A stretch of DNA of 64,000 nucleotides from Ricordea florida (GCA_949710005.1 OX453283.1:22481204-22545203); one strand, 5' to 3'; counted from the first letter of the stretch, positions 49,026 to 61,096 are shown. A program made the numbers and translations. Notes: a model not told the origin generated them from the sequence alone.

Positions 49026-50580
49026 CAGCGCACAGTAAAAAACAGTCCTCGGCAATCTCCAATGACGACTCCAAAAGTTGTTTTCCACAAAAACAAAGGA
49101 ATTCGTGAATCAATTGTTGATCAGCTATGAGGCTCAAACTACCTTAAAATGTTTTTTTCAAAATTGTTTACAAAGAAATATCCAAAAAGGTCTCAAAAGA
49201 ACAAAAAACTGATAGAATCTCAAACCTCTTTCCGTTTGTCAAAAGAGCCGCCAGCCAGGGGACAGCATGTGTCTGACGTCAGCAGCAAATTCTAGTTTTC
49301 AAACCCGTTAAATGCCCTCGCTGTCAAGACACGTGCACATCTCAGTCTCTTCTAATTTACATGATACCCAGATATCTGGGTTTATTTACATGATATCTGC
49401 ATGATACCTATGCTACGGGGCCGACTTTCACGCCCATTCGAGCAGTCGCTTCGAGCTCCGGACTCAAACGATCATGTAATCAAAGGCTCCTTCGAGCTAC
49501 CTCATCAGTGGTATGTGGTAATTATTCCATGAAGTGCTGTCCTTTCCCCAGACCATAAAGCGTTCATTCCGAATAGTTCGTTTTGTGCACTCTTGCTACG
49601 ACTGATCGATTACTCGTCGTCCAAATTGGAGACATCGTCACTTTTAAGACTTTAAAACCCATTTCTTTCCCCTCGAACATTCTTGAACACATTTCCTGTT
49701 CGTGTATTTTGATCAAAGATGGAGCAAAAGGAACGAAAACCCGTCTTGACAATCTTTACGTCGGGCTCGACACAACAGACGCCATTTTTGTAAACATGTT
49801 CTGCCGCTTTGTCTCACCCCCTCCCCCCACATATGTGCACATAAAACAATTGCACGACTTTGTGGACAAAACCAAACCTAGTAGGGGAAACAGGGGAGAA
49901 CCTGTTTAATTCACATTTAATGCAGATTTAATGCATAAATTAATTGTCTAACGGGAATGGAGTGACAAATCCATCCATCGCTATACCTCATGGTATGAAG
50001 TACATACCATGAGGTAAAAAGGGATGCTTGCAAATTAAAGATGAAATAAAATTTTTGCTTAATGAAAGATCTTCGCTGTTGAGCGAAGTTACTTCTCTAT
50101 GATTATTCTAACTCAGCTATTCACTGAAATGCTAATCTACGTTGACACAATACTCTACTGACAGCCGTTGACACAACTTACATTATTAATACACTTTTTA
50201 ACATTGGTATATACCAACTCAGCAACCTTAGCATTTTCATTTGAACAATCTGATTGGCTCTCCACCTCGGGATATTCAACACTGTCCACTTCCTCGGAGA
50301 TGAATAATGTGGGGGGTTCTGTGTAATCCGTGTTTGGGGAAAAAAAATGGCGTCCAAGCTACCGAAATATAGCTGCCGTAGACTCACGCTTTTCAGCTTT
50401 TTGGTTTTACTAGGGAAATTAAGCAAAAGACTACCAGGATGAAACGTTGACCAGAGCGCAAATGAACGACACTCTAACCATGCATGCAACTGACTTCTGA
50501 AGGCAACTGTGAGCTGTTTGCCGGTGTTGACGGGTCATGGGTTTGAGTCTCGTTCAAGCCTGAATTTTTTCATATCTTAT
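49026..50580. repeat. Host dispersed repeat, copy B (carries the Polinton empty site)
   Basis: Matches 26285-26956 and 40910-41295. CATTG at 50202-50206 is the single-copy target that is duplicated around the Polinton. It is itself interrupted by the MITE at 49479-50016. Confidence 0.8.
49479..50016. mobile_element. MITE TACCTCATGGTATG family, copy 2
   Basis: Inserted between 'cgatcatgta' and 'aaaagggatgc'; the uninterrupted sequence is at about 26726-26746, and TA is duplicated. It has the same interior as 8716-9266, including its short ORF, which is not supported as a gene. Confidence 0.75.
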
Positions 50581-50992
50581 CTCTGCTCTTTGTTTTTCTT
50601 TTTTACCGTCTCAAATAAAGTCCACTTTCAACTGTTCCGAGATTCGTTGGTCTAAGTGTCTTCTCACCTCAACTATTCGCTCCTTGAGCCCATTTCTTGA
50701 AAGTTCCGTTATCAACAACACCTTCTAATTCCCTTTGTGAATATTGCGATGACAAAATAACTTTCTGGGCCAAATAAGCTACGTGGTTCTTTGAGAAACG
50801 GGCCACGTGATCTGAGTTTTAAACATACCACGTGACATTTGCCAAAGCGGGCACTCGAGCACTGTGGCTTTGATTGACAAAGCTTTTGCAATTTTAGTGA
50901 CCTTTATATCATACCTCATTAAATATTCATCGTTTTAAGCAGAAGTCACTGCCGTTGGTTATCAATTTGGAACGCGTTCGTTAGGACATGTG

Positions 50993-51344
50993 ATGGCTTA
51001 CCTAGCAATTTGTGTTCTTACCTTTCTGGATTTTACACCTCTATTTCAAACTGCTGCAGTTCCGCGACCCAACGAAACCGTAAAACATGACGGCAAAGTT
51101 TATATCACTGGAAACCATAACCATATTGTAATCTCGAATTACGGCAAGAATGGGGGCGCAGTTGCTGAGATTCATAAAAAGCTTGATTCTCTGGTCCAGA
51201 AGGACTTGGAGTTGTCCAATAAGATTCAAGAATTGGATTTGAGGATTTTGATGCTGAAGCAGATGGAAAAAAGGTTTTCCTCGATGAACAAGACGATGAT
51301 AGAATTGAACAACAAGATCCACGATGCGACGCTAAGTAAACGAG
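50993..51344 (+). CDS. Pentraxin copy 2, exon 1 (signal peptide and coiled coil)
   Basis: ATG 50993 opens MAYLAICVLTFLDFTPLF, a hydrophobic signal peptide with likely cleavage after QTAA. Next come KHDGKVYITGNHNHIVISNY and a coiled coil of about 45 residues (LVQKDLELSNKIQELDLRIL, MEKRFSSMNKTMIELNNKI). Donor CGAG|GTAACA, phase 1. The product would be a secreted oligomerising pentraxin-like lectin; short pentraxins act in innate recognition. The four exons give 318 residues with consistent phases (1, 2, 1), so this copy looks functional. Confidence 0.8.
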
Positions 51345-52752
51345 GTAACAAAGGCATTTATAGTTGATTACAAAGCTGGGGTTATCTGCGGGAGAAATTA
51401 ATCGGCTTAATTTTCAATTAACTTTCACCCGGCTTCAACTTGGTAAACACCACAAGTTAGTTTAGTGGAACGCAAAGAAGGAATACTTGTGTAACACTTA
51501 CCAGTTATTTATATCGCATTTAATTTAGCACGGTGAGTTGAACTCTTGGTTGAAAAATGATAGTTTTAACTCTAAAACACCAAACATAATCACCAAAACA
51601 GACAGTCGGATTTTGATTAAACGGAAACCTAACTTAGGAAAAAGGCTCCATTTTCTTCTAATCAGGTTTTAACTTGTTACACACTAAACTTGCATATCGT
51701 AGAATGCAAAGATACAATATTGTTTTAATATTCATCAGTATCGTATCAGTATCAGTATCAGTATTTCGCATTTAGCAAGTCTTGGTTAAGAAGGGAGAAC
51801 TCTAAAACATAATTACCAATATGAAAACAATCAATCGAAATGTGGATGAACAGAAACTCGATTTTTTGGCAAATTAAACGTGAACTAAGTTAATCTAGAA
51901 GATGGACAATTTGAAAGACAGAGACACCATTCATTGTAGGAGGGAATTTCTTTTCTAGTCCATCCTAGGTGCCGTTAAAATGTTTCGGTTGAGAAATTTC
52001 AAACACTGTCTCTGTATGAACTCGGACGCAATCGCGTTGAAATAATTGACCATACCAGTCTTGCTAGTGGCGTGTTCCCAAGCATAATTAGAGTCGATTT
52101 CCGCTGTTCCGAAAATTTTAAGTAAGATTAACCGCCCTGGGCGCTTATAAAATTTTCACCATTTTCAGGAAGTGTAGTATGTTATATTAATTTTGGGATC
52201 ATAAAGCAATGAATGGTTATAACAAAACGCGGAAATGTAACAAAGCAAGGTTTCTGTAAAATACTCTGAAGAACACTCCTTCTTCGGGGAAGTCTCTCAT
52301 TAGTACTTATTCTAATTTAATTTCAATCTCATTGTCACTCAAGGCAATAAAAGAATTCTCTGGTGTTGGGCGCTTATTTCAGTTTGAGCTGGAAGAGGAG
52401 GGGGGTGGGGTGGGGTGGGCCTTTACTTCAATTTGAGTTGGCTGAGCGCCGCCTTACAAACTATTTCTGCCTTAGCATGGGCGCTTAATAGAGGTGGGTG
52501 TTAATTCGAGGTTGGGCACTTATTATTCGTGAAAATTAGCTGGCTTCTTTTCTTTTTTTTTTAACTGAATAAAAAAAATTCAGACGATTTGTGGGCTTTC
52601 GGTTTTTAACAAAAAACAACGTTCAAGTTTTTGCGTTGTCTAATTTTGTTTTAACAGTCACGTAAATATAGTAAAATGTACCTGCACGTCCGCATGCATG
52701 TAAGATTTTGGCAGTGGTAGAAATCCACCCTGACTGCGTTTGTTTTAACCAG
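51345..52752. other. Intron 1 of pentraxin copy 2
   Basis: The first 240 bases match intron 1 of copy 1; the remainder does not. It contains a short TCAGTA repeat near 51740 and a 'gggcgctta' motif repeated at 52138-52500. No exon. Confidence 0.5.
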
Positions 52753-52969
52753 ACCACTACGCTTTGCTGTTTACAATAAAAGGCGGGACCGATTACGTCA
52801 TCACAAGAGGTATGCCCAGTCTTGCAGCCCTGACAGCTTGTTGTTGGCTGAAAAGCACGGACACACGCAGTTTTGGAACACCAATTAGTTACGCGGTAAC
52901 GGGACAGGAAAACGAATTCATTATATTTAACTACAACTCACTTGCTGTTTACGTTAATGGCGAAGACAG
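52753..52969 (+). CDS. Pentraxin copy 2, exon 2
   Basis: Acceptor TTTAACCAG|AC, donor ACAG|GTAAGT (strong). Reads HYALLFTIKGGTDYVITRGM, LAALTACCWLKSTDTRSFGT, then FIIFNYNSLAVYVNGED. 217 bp, phase 1 to 2. Confidence 0.8.
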
Positions 52970-53275
52970 GTAAGTAGCTTTGGCAGTTCTTAGTTTCTTA
53001 TGCGTCTGTATTTTATTTATAATTTGTGATGTCGATGCCATGGGAAAGTCGAAACTGTACAAAGCTGTTACGAAATTCCTTGACAGTAATAGTAACAAAA
53101 CCGAAATGACGAATCCAATCGCATTTAAAAAAGCGACAAAATGTTTTTTTTTTGTTGTTGTTGCTATTCTTTTTTTTGTGAGGGGGGGGGAGTGATCTTT
53201 CCTACTAATTCACAATAAAAATGGAGCGGGAGAGAGATGGAATTTTCGTTTTAAAATGTTTAATATTGTTCCTTA

Positions 53276-53555
53276 GGGACCGTTCAATTTTTATGAGGGA
53301 CGGGGGGCTGGCGGGATTTGGGGGTTCGCGCAAAAAAAAATTAGTGAAAAGGGGGGAGGGGGTCAAGTGAAATATTTTAGCAATACTTTTGTCATATTGT
53401 CTTAATCCGACATTGACTTCTCTTTCTTTTGATAGGAAGGGGGGGGGGTCATATGAACAAATTGGCAAGCTGAGGGGGGTCATGCAATTTTTGAATGGTG
53501 CTTCCCGAATTACACCAGCCCCCCTCCCCCTCCCTCATAAAAAATGAACGGCCCC
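53276..53555. mobile_element. MITE with GGGACC termini, copy 2
   Basis: GGGACCGTTCAATTTTTATG at the left and the complement ending GGCCCC at the right, with G-run and C-run arms, flanked by TTA (53273-53275 and 53556-53558). Same family as 1118-1484. Confidence 0.75.
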
Positions 53556-53727
53556 TTAAGTGAACAGCTTAATCTTGAAGCATAAAGGCATCGTAACATA
53601 GTTTAATGCTTGCAATTGCATTCCTGGCTTAACTGAAAAGTGCATTGAAAACTCATAAAAGTGTTTGTTAAGCTTTCGAATTCAAGATGGCACGAACCGC
53701 ACTGTATGGCAAAACATTACTAGATTA

Positions 53728-54135
53728 AGTACTATTCAGTAGTTTTCCACACGTTGATCACACTGCATGGTTTGATCCACAGATGAAAAAGGAAGAACCA
53801 CAATGTATAGTAAAACAAACAGTAACACAGTACAGTACTGTTCAGTAGCTTTATAAAGAATGGTCACACTGCATGGTTTGATCCACAGATGAAAATGGAA
53901 GAACCACACTGTATAGGAAAACAAACAGTTCCACAGTACAGTAGTGTTCATTAGCTTTACAAAGAATGGACACACTGCATGGTTTAATCCACAGTTGAAA
54001 AGGTTAGAACCACACTGTATAGTAAAACAGACAGTACCACAGTACAGTACTGTTCAGTAGCTTTACAAAGAATGGACACACTGCATGATTTGATCCATAG
54101 ATAAAAAAGTTAGAACCACACTGTACAGAGAGTGT
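53728..54135. repeat. 106-bp minisatellite (pentraxin introns)
   Basis: About four units of 106-107 bp containing 'cagtacagtactgttcagta', 'gctttacaaagaatggtcac' and 'tgcatggtttgatccacaga'. Shorter arrays are in intron 1 of copy 1 (44126-44320) and copy 3 (61420-61790). Confidence 0.8.
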
Positions 54136-54647
54136 AGATACTGCACAGTTACATGTAGCTTCCCTCAGCCGAAATGCTGAAGCTGTACTATTTGTTTCTT
54201 AAATGAATTTTTCTAAGCTGCAGTACAGTACTATGCAGCAGTTTATCAAAGAATGGTCGACATGATTTGAAGCGTGGGAGATGAAAACCATGAAACTCGA
54301 TCAGATGGCACGATCCGGCAGCTTTCCAAAGAAAGGTCACAAGACTTGGTACCGCTGTCGAAAGGTACCTCAAAAATCTTGGGTCTCACAAAAATTTTCA
54401 TCCAATCTCGAAATCTCGGCAGTACTGGCGAAGAGTCTCGAAGTCTTCTTTAAATTGCATTCATTTCGATCTCGAAGTCTCAGATTTTTTTCCCCAAGGT
54501 CTCGGATTTGTTATCATAGCTATTCCACAACTAAACGCGTGACCAGGTGACTGTTTGATTCTTTTGATTCCCTGAGAGTGATTGCATGGTTTGATCCAAA
54601 CTATGGAGTAATGTTGCAAATTGATTGATTGATTGAATTACTTATAG

Positions 54648-54775
54648 ATCTACTGCAGTGTCAGTGACTGATGGAGTCTGGCACCACATATGCGCAACAT
54701 GGGAGAATACCGCTGGATCATGGAAATTGTATAAAGATGGCACGGTTGCGTCAAGTGGCCTGGGTTTAAAAATAG
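54648..54775 (+). CDS. Pentraxin copy 2, exon 3
   Basis: Acceptor CTTATAG|ATC, donor ATAG|GTAAAC. Encodes VTDGVWHHICATWENTAGSW and KLYKDGTVASSGLGLKI, the pentraxin signature exon. 128 bp, the same length and phase as copy 1 exon 3. Confidence 0.8.
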
Positions 54776-55839
54776 GTAAACATGGAGTTATTATGGTTTT
54801 ATAAATGGTACAAGTTTCAATTTCCTTAAACACGTTAGTACTCCTTTTCCCGCGAGAGCCTAACGTAGAAAATAAGTCCTTATAACCAAAGTCAATCCAT
54901 AAGCAATACGCAGGTTTGCCCTTCGGGATTCCAATTCAAGATACAAATTCTCCTTGGTGATTCCCATACATCGTCCGGTACCTGTACTAAGAATATATTT
55001 GAATATCAGCGAAATATATTATTGGCAATCATTGAGACCCGGAAGTATTCATAAGTTGCTTTGTTTATTAGATTGTGAGTTTTGCGTTATGCTGATGTCG
55101 GTTTTTACTGAAAGTGAACGAGATTAGATACTTTTTGCTCTTGTGTTTCCTTTAGTGGTTTTCTCGCAGTGTTTATCCTTCTCAAAAACTGGAATTTCCA
55201 AATCACAAATCAACTCATAATTGGAGAGAATTTTTTTAAATTTGTTTCTGGGGCCCGTTACTCGAAAGTCCCGATAATGTGTAATTTTCTTATAATTATT
55301 TAGACAAAAACGTTCATTTTGGCAACACAAACTAAATGGTGCAAGACGGGAAATAACGTCATCGATATCCTTACTAGTGAGGTTATGGACAATACGCCAC
55401 TACGGTCCCGGATGTAGTTTCGTATGAATTTTACGAGTCGTGTAATTCATAGTAAAATACACGTCTATTTGATAAACCACCCTAACGTGCAAGTTAAGCT
55501 AGTACGGTATTGCTTGACCTTGGAAACTAAGGAAATTGTAAAAATTCTCGTTGGAAGCACTGCGATCATAAAATAGCTTTTCTGGTCCGGTAAGTTGCCA
55601 AAACTTAATAATGATAATGATAATGAATTTATATAGCGCACTAAAACTTCTACGAAACGAACCTCTGGACTAGATCATGAGGCTTGCGCAATGTCTATGG
55701 CGCCATTTCAATGAAGAAGGACTCAAAATGAAATGAATGGAAGGAGAAATGTCGAACGTATGTATAATGCCAAGGATGTAGAGCTATTCCTGTGTTTCAA
55801 TATTTCCCTAGCTTTCCATTTATCTTTTATGCCGTGCAG
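54776..55839. other. Intron 3 of pentraxin copy 2
   Basis: Includes a dispersed repeat at 55341-55455 (inverse of 13755-13875) and a CATTAT-type tail at 55607-55645. No exon. Confidence 0.5.
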
Positions 55840-56099
55840 GTCACGTGATTCGCCCGGGCGGTGCCCTAGTGTTAGGGAATGAGCAAAATGGTTCTGTGGG
55901 CGGAGGGCTAAAAGCACAGTACAGCTTCATTGGTGAACTGACAGGTGTCAATATCTGGAACCACGTGATAAGCAGCCACAAAATAGCTCTCCTGTCCAAA
56001 TCATGTGTTGCTGGAGAAGGAAACGTGTTTAAGTGGTCCGACTTTAAGCCTCACATAAGAGGAGGCGTGCAGTACATCCGTCCATCATGCAAAGCTTAA
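55840..56099 (+). CDS. Pentraxin copy 2, exon 4
   Basis: Acceptor GTGCAG|GTCACG. Reads GHVIRPGGALVLGNEQNGSV, then FIGELTGVNIWNHV and FKWSDFKPHIRGGVQYIRPS. The loop that is GQDQD in copy 1 is GNEQN here, so calcium or ligand binding may differ. The stop ends at 56099. Confidence 0.8.
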
Positions 56100-56144
56100 T
56101 AACAAAGTTGGCTTTTATTCTGCTTAATGTAGCAGGAGCGCATT

Positions 56145-56443
56145 AGGGACCTCTACATGACGTAATAACCGGTCATTACGTATGTAGAGGAGGGAGGGAA
56201 AAATATGTTGGAAAGATCAAAAGCAACTTTTGAGCAACTTTTGAGCAACTTTTGAGGGTATTTTGGTGCAACTTTTAAAGAATTTTTGGGCAGAATCTGT
56301 TTATGCCTAGCTGACCCCACTCTAAACTTCTTTATAAAATGTTAAGCCCCCCCTCCCTCTGCCCAATGTAAAATAGCCTTTACCCCGCCTCCCTTCTCTT
56401 AACCCTCCCCACCCTCTGTATAAATAATGACCGGTCCCTTCTG
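56145..56443. mobile_element. MITE-like repeat with AGGGACC / GGTCCCT ends
   Basis: The left part AGGGACCTCTACATGACG is followed by AATAACCGGTCATTACGTAT; the right part ends AATAATGACCGGTCCCTT. C-rich and G-rich arms lie between. The inner ends are imperfect. Confidence 0.5.
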
Positions 56444-57130
56444 ACTCGTGATCAATAGCAATAGTTTGAGATAGATTGATGATACGTTGGCCTAAGATAA
56501 TGTATGTTAGAAACAGAGTACATGGCTCTACTTGTGTAATTGTTCCTTCGGTGCAGAATCATTAGGTTTGGTAAAGATATGGCTCAACGTTAACAAAGAT
56601 TTTTGGGCCACTTTGACGTTGCAGCTGGTCAAATCCTCTTTTAAGATTCCGCGACTCCGTGGATGTACGGAGTCACCGCAAACCCTGAGCTTTCATCTTT
56701 AGAGACTTAACGGGGCACAGTAGATGATTTTAGGCAATTCCAGAAAAAAGTTTGGGGATAGTTTGACCATCTAAATTCTTCGTAGTAGCCAGAGAATTCT
56801 CCGATCTTCGATACCTAATGAACACACTGAGAAATATTTTCTTTAAGTAGCAGCCAAAGTTGCTTTAAAACGCATTTTTTCATGATCAATGCTTTTTTAT
56901 GACCAATAGCAATACTTGTTAGTGATAGTTACTTAACAACGCATTTCCTTGAATATAAGTCTTTTCCATGGTCCATAGAAGTACTTTCTATTGATAACGA
57001 TTACTTTAGAGGGCATTTGAATGGAGAAATTGTTTGAATCTATATAACGATACTGCTTTAATGCTAGCAGGTTGCACCATGGCATATTTACTCAAATAAA
57101 CGTAAAGTGATTATATAAATTAGTTATATG
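56444..57130. other. Intergenic DNA
   Basis: AT-rich; no exon or clear repeat boundary. Confidence 0.4.
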
Positions 57131-57167
57131 GTCTCACGACGGAGTCAATTGGGTGGTGGTCTCGATC

Positions 57168-57204
57168 GACGTTTCGACTGCTCACACTGCTAGTCTTCAT
57201 CAGG
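57168..57204 (-). ncRNA. Hammerhead-ribozyme-like core, probably from a Penelope-like element
   Basis: The minus strand reads CCUGAUGA, A, GACU, a 12-base loop, AGUC, GAAAC, GUC: the conserved CUGAUGA and GAAA boxes separated by a 4-bp stem II, followed by a GUC cleavage triplet with almost no stem III. Very short stem III is known for retroelement hammerheads. An unpaired A follows CUGAUGA. Confidence 0.5.
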
Positions 57205-57215
57205 CAAAGAAACTT

Positions 57216-58994
57216 TAAGTCTCTGCGAGGAAGACGAAGAGCAGAGAAAAAGAGGAATTCACCATAACTCACAATTTTGACCACGTTTCTTGTAGCAAAA
57301 ACAATGTTGTATGTGACAAAGATTGTGTTAGAATTAAACTGAATTAGCCAACAACCGAAGATAATTTAAATGGAACATAACATTTCCGGATAGTAAAATT
57401 GAGGCCAAATTTAATTTTTGTCTTAAACGTTTGTCCTCAATATTTATCTTGTTTCCTCAGAGACGGAACAGATCTGTCTATGCATCCAGGTGGACAATTT
57501 ACTTAGATGGGTACTGATGATATGGCGATCAAACAGAATAGACTTTGTAATTGAGAATGAACTAAAAAGAAAAAATTAAACAGGACAATAAAATTAAAAA
57601 GTATAGGTCCCACAATAAACGAAAAACTTAAGAGCGGATGTCTGTAAATATCGACCAGAGGTGGAAAAAATAAAATTTTTCAAAAATCCCCAAAAAATTA
57701 TGTAGACTACCCAAGGTATTCTAGAAAGGAAAATATTTAATAGATTTAGGCAAACCTAAAAGCGGAGCTCCTCACACAGTCCCTCCAAAAATGCTTGAAA
57801 ACTTGTAGAAAGAACTCAGCTTTATGCTTATGTCCCTCCAAAAACGCTTGAAAACTTGTAGGAAGAAAATTTTTCCTACAAAACCGCTATGAATAATCCG
57901 TTTCTTCAGCAAAACATTGTAGACTGCTGTAGACTGCTGGCTGTAGGTTGTGTAGCCGCGGCAAGCCGCGAAAAGCGCGCGAAAAACAAAGCCTCGTTTC
58001 GGTTTAAGACCTTCTAAATATCCCGGATGACTATGGCCGCCATGTTGGGGCAACATCGTCGTCGTCGTCGCTAGGCGCACGCGCACGCGCCCGCGAGCCA
58101 TGCCGCTAGCCACGATGACCATGAAAACTCAAACGCATGGTTTTCTCAATTTCTATTCTCGCACGGTAGTTATGGGGCTCCGCTCTGCGGCTCTTTGAGC
58201 CGCTGAGCTCCGCTATAAATTTTAGTTTCATTGTATAAATATTTTGGCGATACGGCGAATGTCAAGTTCGGGCGATTTACGGCCTCCGCCAGACCGCTTT
58301 TTCGGGCCTCTAGACCGGGCTAAGAAAAGACCGCGATTTCAATCGAATCCAAATATCATCCACCCCAAAACGTTTCTTATCGTATTAAAAGGGTGTTAAT
58401 ACAAATATTGAGTGGTCAAGTTCTTGAATTGATTTTAATTGAAATATTTTATGGATTTTTAAATATTTACAACATTTTAAGGATTTTACGCGAGCAAAAT
58501 ATTGTCAAATTTCAAAGGCCTAAAATTACATCCGATACATGATTTCAAACAGAAAAAGACATTCCAAATTAAAAAGCAATCTCTAAGCTTTCAAAATGTG
58601 CTTTCAAAACTCTGGGCAACATATGAAATGAATTTTTGGGAACGCAAAATTCACGACGCACTTGAGTGTAATTTGACCTTTCTGACTTGACAGTTAAGAG
58701 GTTCGGCGCGACACGAATCAATTCTCCAACAAATGTTTTAGCCAAAATACGTTTAATTTAGGCAATCTCAAGTCCCACAGTGATACAAAGATGCTTCATA
58801 TACATTAGGTGGAAAGTTTCATGTCATTTTGTCAGCTGTGAAGAACTCTTATCCTTCAGGTGCAGTATTTGAACTCGCGCCTCGCCAATGTAAACATGTG
58901 GGTCATGTGGTTTTTTGCTAGGCGTGAAATCCCTTCGTCCCCGGACAACTTTACTCCTATAAACGGGGCCTCAGTATTAATTCCATGCACAGAC
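57216..58994. other. Intergenic DNA with small repeats
   Basis: Includes a local duplication (ccctccaaaaa-gcttgaaaacttgtag at 57780 and 57833), a CpG-rich stretch at 58040-58110 that could be a promoter or repeat, and a hairpin at about 58172-58216 (GGGGCTCCGCTCTGCGGCTC...GAGCCGCTGAGCTCCG). No exon is supportable. Confidence 0.45.
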
Positions 58995-59511
58995 CAAGAG
59001 AAAACGAGGTAAGAGAACGCATTTTCCATGCTGGGTTCTCTTACTATGATAAGGGGATAGAATCAAGAGAAAATGAGGTAAGAGAACGTATCTTCCATAC
59101 TGGGTTCTCTTACTATGGTAAGGGGATAGAATCAAGAGAAAATCAGGTAAGAGAACGTATCTTCCATACTGGGTTCTCTTACTATGATAAGGGGATAGAA
59201 TCAAGAGAAAATGAGGTAAGAGAATGTATCTTCCATACTGGGTTCTCTTACTATGATTAGGGGACAGATCAAGAGAAAATGACGTTTGAGAATGTATCTT
59301 CCATACCGGGTTCTGTTACTATGATAAGGGGACAGAATCTATTTTTAGATCCGGAAACTATTTTAACTGACCAATGGCTGATGTCCTTCTCATCACGTGC
59401 TTGTAAACCGCGCAGCCATGGAACGAGATATAAATAGATTCCGCGCTAAAAATAGATTCTGTCCCTAATCATATCAGACGGGGTTATGTTCTCTTTCCTC
59501 ATTTTCTCTTG
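58995..59511. mobile_element. Foldback element CAAGAGAAAATGAGG, copy 2, with 69-bp tandem repeats
   Basis: Ends CAAGAGAAAA... and ...TTTTCTCTTG, flanked by CACAGA(C/T). About five units of 69 bp ('gaggtaagagaacgtatctt ... ggggatagaatcaagagaaaa') occupy 59005-59340. Because 69 is divisible by three the array is open in several frames. The remaining part matches 18323-18532 inverted. Confidence 0.75.
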
Positions 59512-61096
59512 CACAGATTTAATATTTGGCAGCACGGAGGGAACTAATTAGATGTGACCAATTGTTCCATCTGGGTGAGGAAACACTAAGAATATCATTT
59601 CATTGCGTGAACCTGCAAGTTCCACCGACCGAGGTTTGTTCGACGTCTTAGGTTGGTAACCACAGACAACGAGCAACGAGCATGGAAGAACCTGCTTTAG
59701 CAATACTGGGCGATAGCTCCTCTGCTGTTGAAAGATGATATTGTGTAAATAATTTTATAAGCAAACAGGTAAAATAAACCTTGATTTAAATGAATATACA
59801 TTGATTAGAAACGAGAGCTGGTTACCAAAGCGACATTAATTAAACGACCAGGAAGACAGACAAAAGAGAATTGGGGGAGGGGGCTGTGCCATTAAATTAT
59901 TTGTTTTTCACTCCGTCAGTACGGTTGTACACAGCCTGTACAAGTCGCGTAGCTTATCTCACACTTCTCGTTCGCACCGTCAAACTGGACTCGCTGCCAC
60001 AAATTAAATAAAGTCTCTTATGCAGATTAGGTCGCGAAGTTAAAACTCCATCGTGCGAGGGATCAAAAACAGTGGTCGAGGAGAAACTAGGAACGATTCG
60101 CCTATCTTCAATCCCAATCTCAGCCCAACTGAAGGACTGCTCTCATGGTATTTCCAAGCCATTAAGTCTCGAATAGGGTATAAAACATTGGCTTAAGAAA
60201 TGAAATCTCGATTTAAAAACTTAAAGAAGTTATGAGAAAGCAGTTTAACAATCTAAGCGTCTGTAATAAATTATATATGTATCTGCACTGTTAATGAAAA
60301 AGTTAATGATTTCACCAATTAGCGTAGATATCTGGCTCATCACAAAAAAATGTAAATAGAGTCCGTCTAAAATATGTTGCTTCCTTACTAACCGAACAAG
60401 ATGTAAAAAACGTAAATAACAGAAATTGATCGGTTTTGTTCTAGAATAGTACATCAACATGACCATCATAGTTTTATGGGAAAGTAGTATTTGAAAATGA
60501 TCGTTTCTGTCCTTGAGCCACTGTACATAAAGTGAAAGTGTTTGGGACCTACTATTTGGGACCTTGCCTGAAATATTCTAGAACTGGAAATTACAGCCGA
60601 AAGATGTGCGATACTGAGTTGAGGAGTTCCCAGTGGGACATGACCCCCTTGCCCACCACCCAGGCGCCTTAGACCCAACAGCCCCACCCCAGAAATAAAA
60701 AAGAACATAAATAGAAGAAGTAGACTATGACAATATGCGAAAACGTTAATTCAATTTCTTTCATCCAAGATAGAATTAAGAGACAAGCTGTCATTTTCCT
60801 CGATGTCTGTGGATTTAAGTTATGTTTTCTCACTGCCGACACGTACAAACGACAACTTAGTTAACAGAATGGCATTAAATTGATTATCAAGTTTTGCTCC
60901 TACTTCCTCATCTCCGGTTTGATATAATTTATTCACACAACTGACGTAAAGCAAAGGACACAAAGCATTTTTAACAATGTACCCTGCCTAACAGAGAAAA
61001 TGAATAAATTGTATTAGCACCGGGTATGACCCCTCATTCGTCACGAAACTTCGGGTAGTTCTTATATTTCTCTCAGTGATCTCTGGGGTTGGAAAA
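59512..61096. other. Spacer 5' of pentraxin copy 3
   Basis: No exon was recognised; a promoter for copy 3 should lie near 60950-61090 but no clear motif is seen. Confidence 0.4.

Larger units (their letters stand above)
52970..54647. other. Intron 2 of pentraxin copy 2
   Basis: Holds the GGGACC MITE (53276-53555), the 106-bp minisatellite (53728-54135) and a 'tctcgaagtct'-rich patch (54370-54505). No exon. Confidence 0.55.

Noticed and set aside
58977..59260. ORFs on both strands with repeated RERIFHTGFSYYDKGIES-type units
   Set aside because: They are translations of a 69-bp tandem repeat whose length keeps all frames open.
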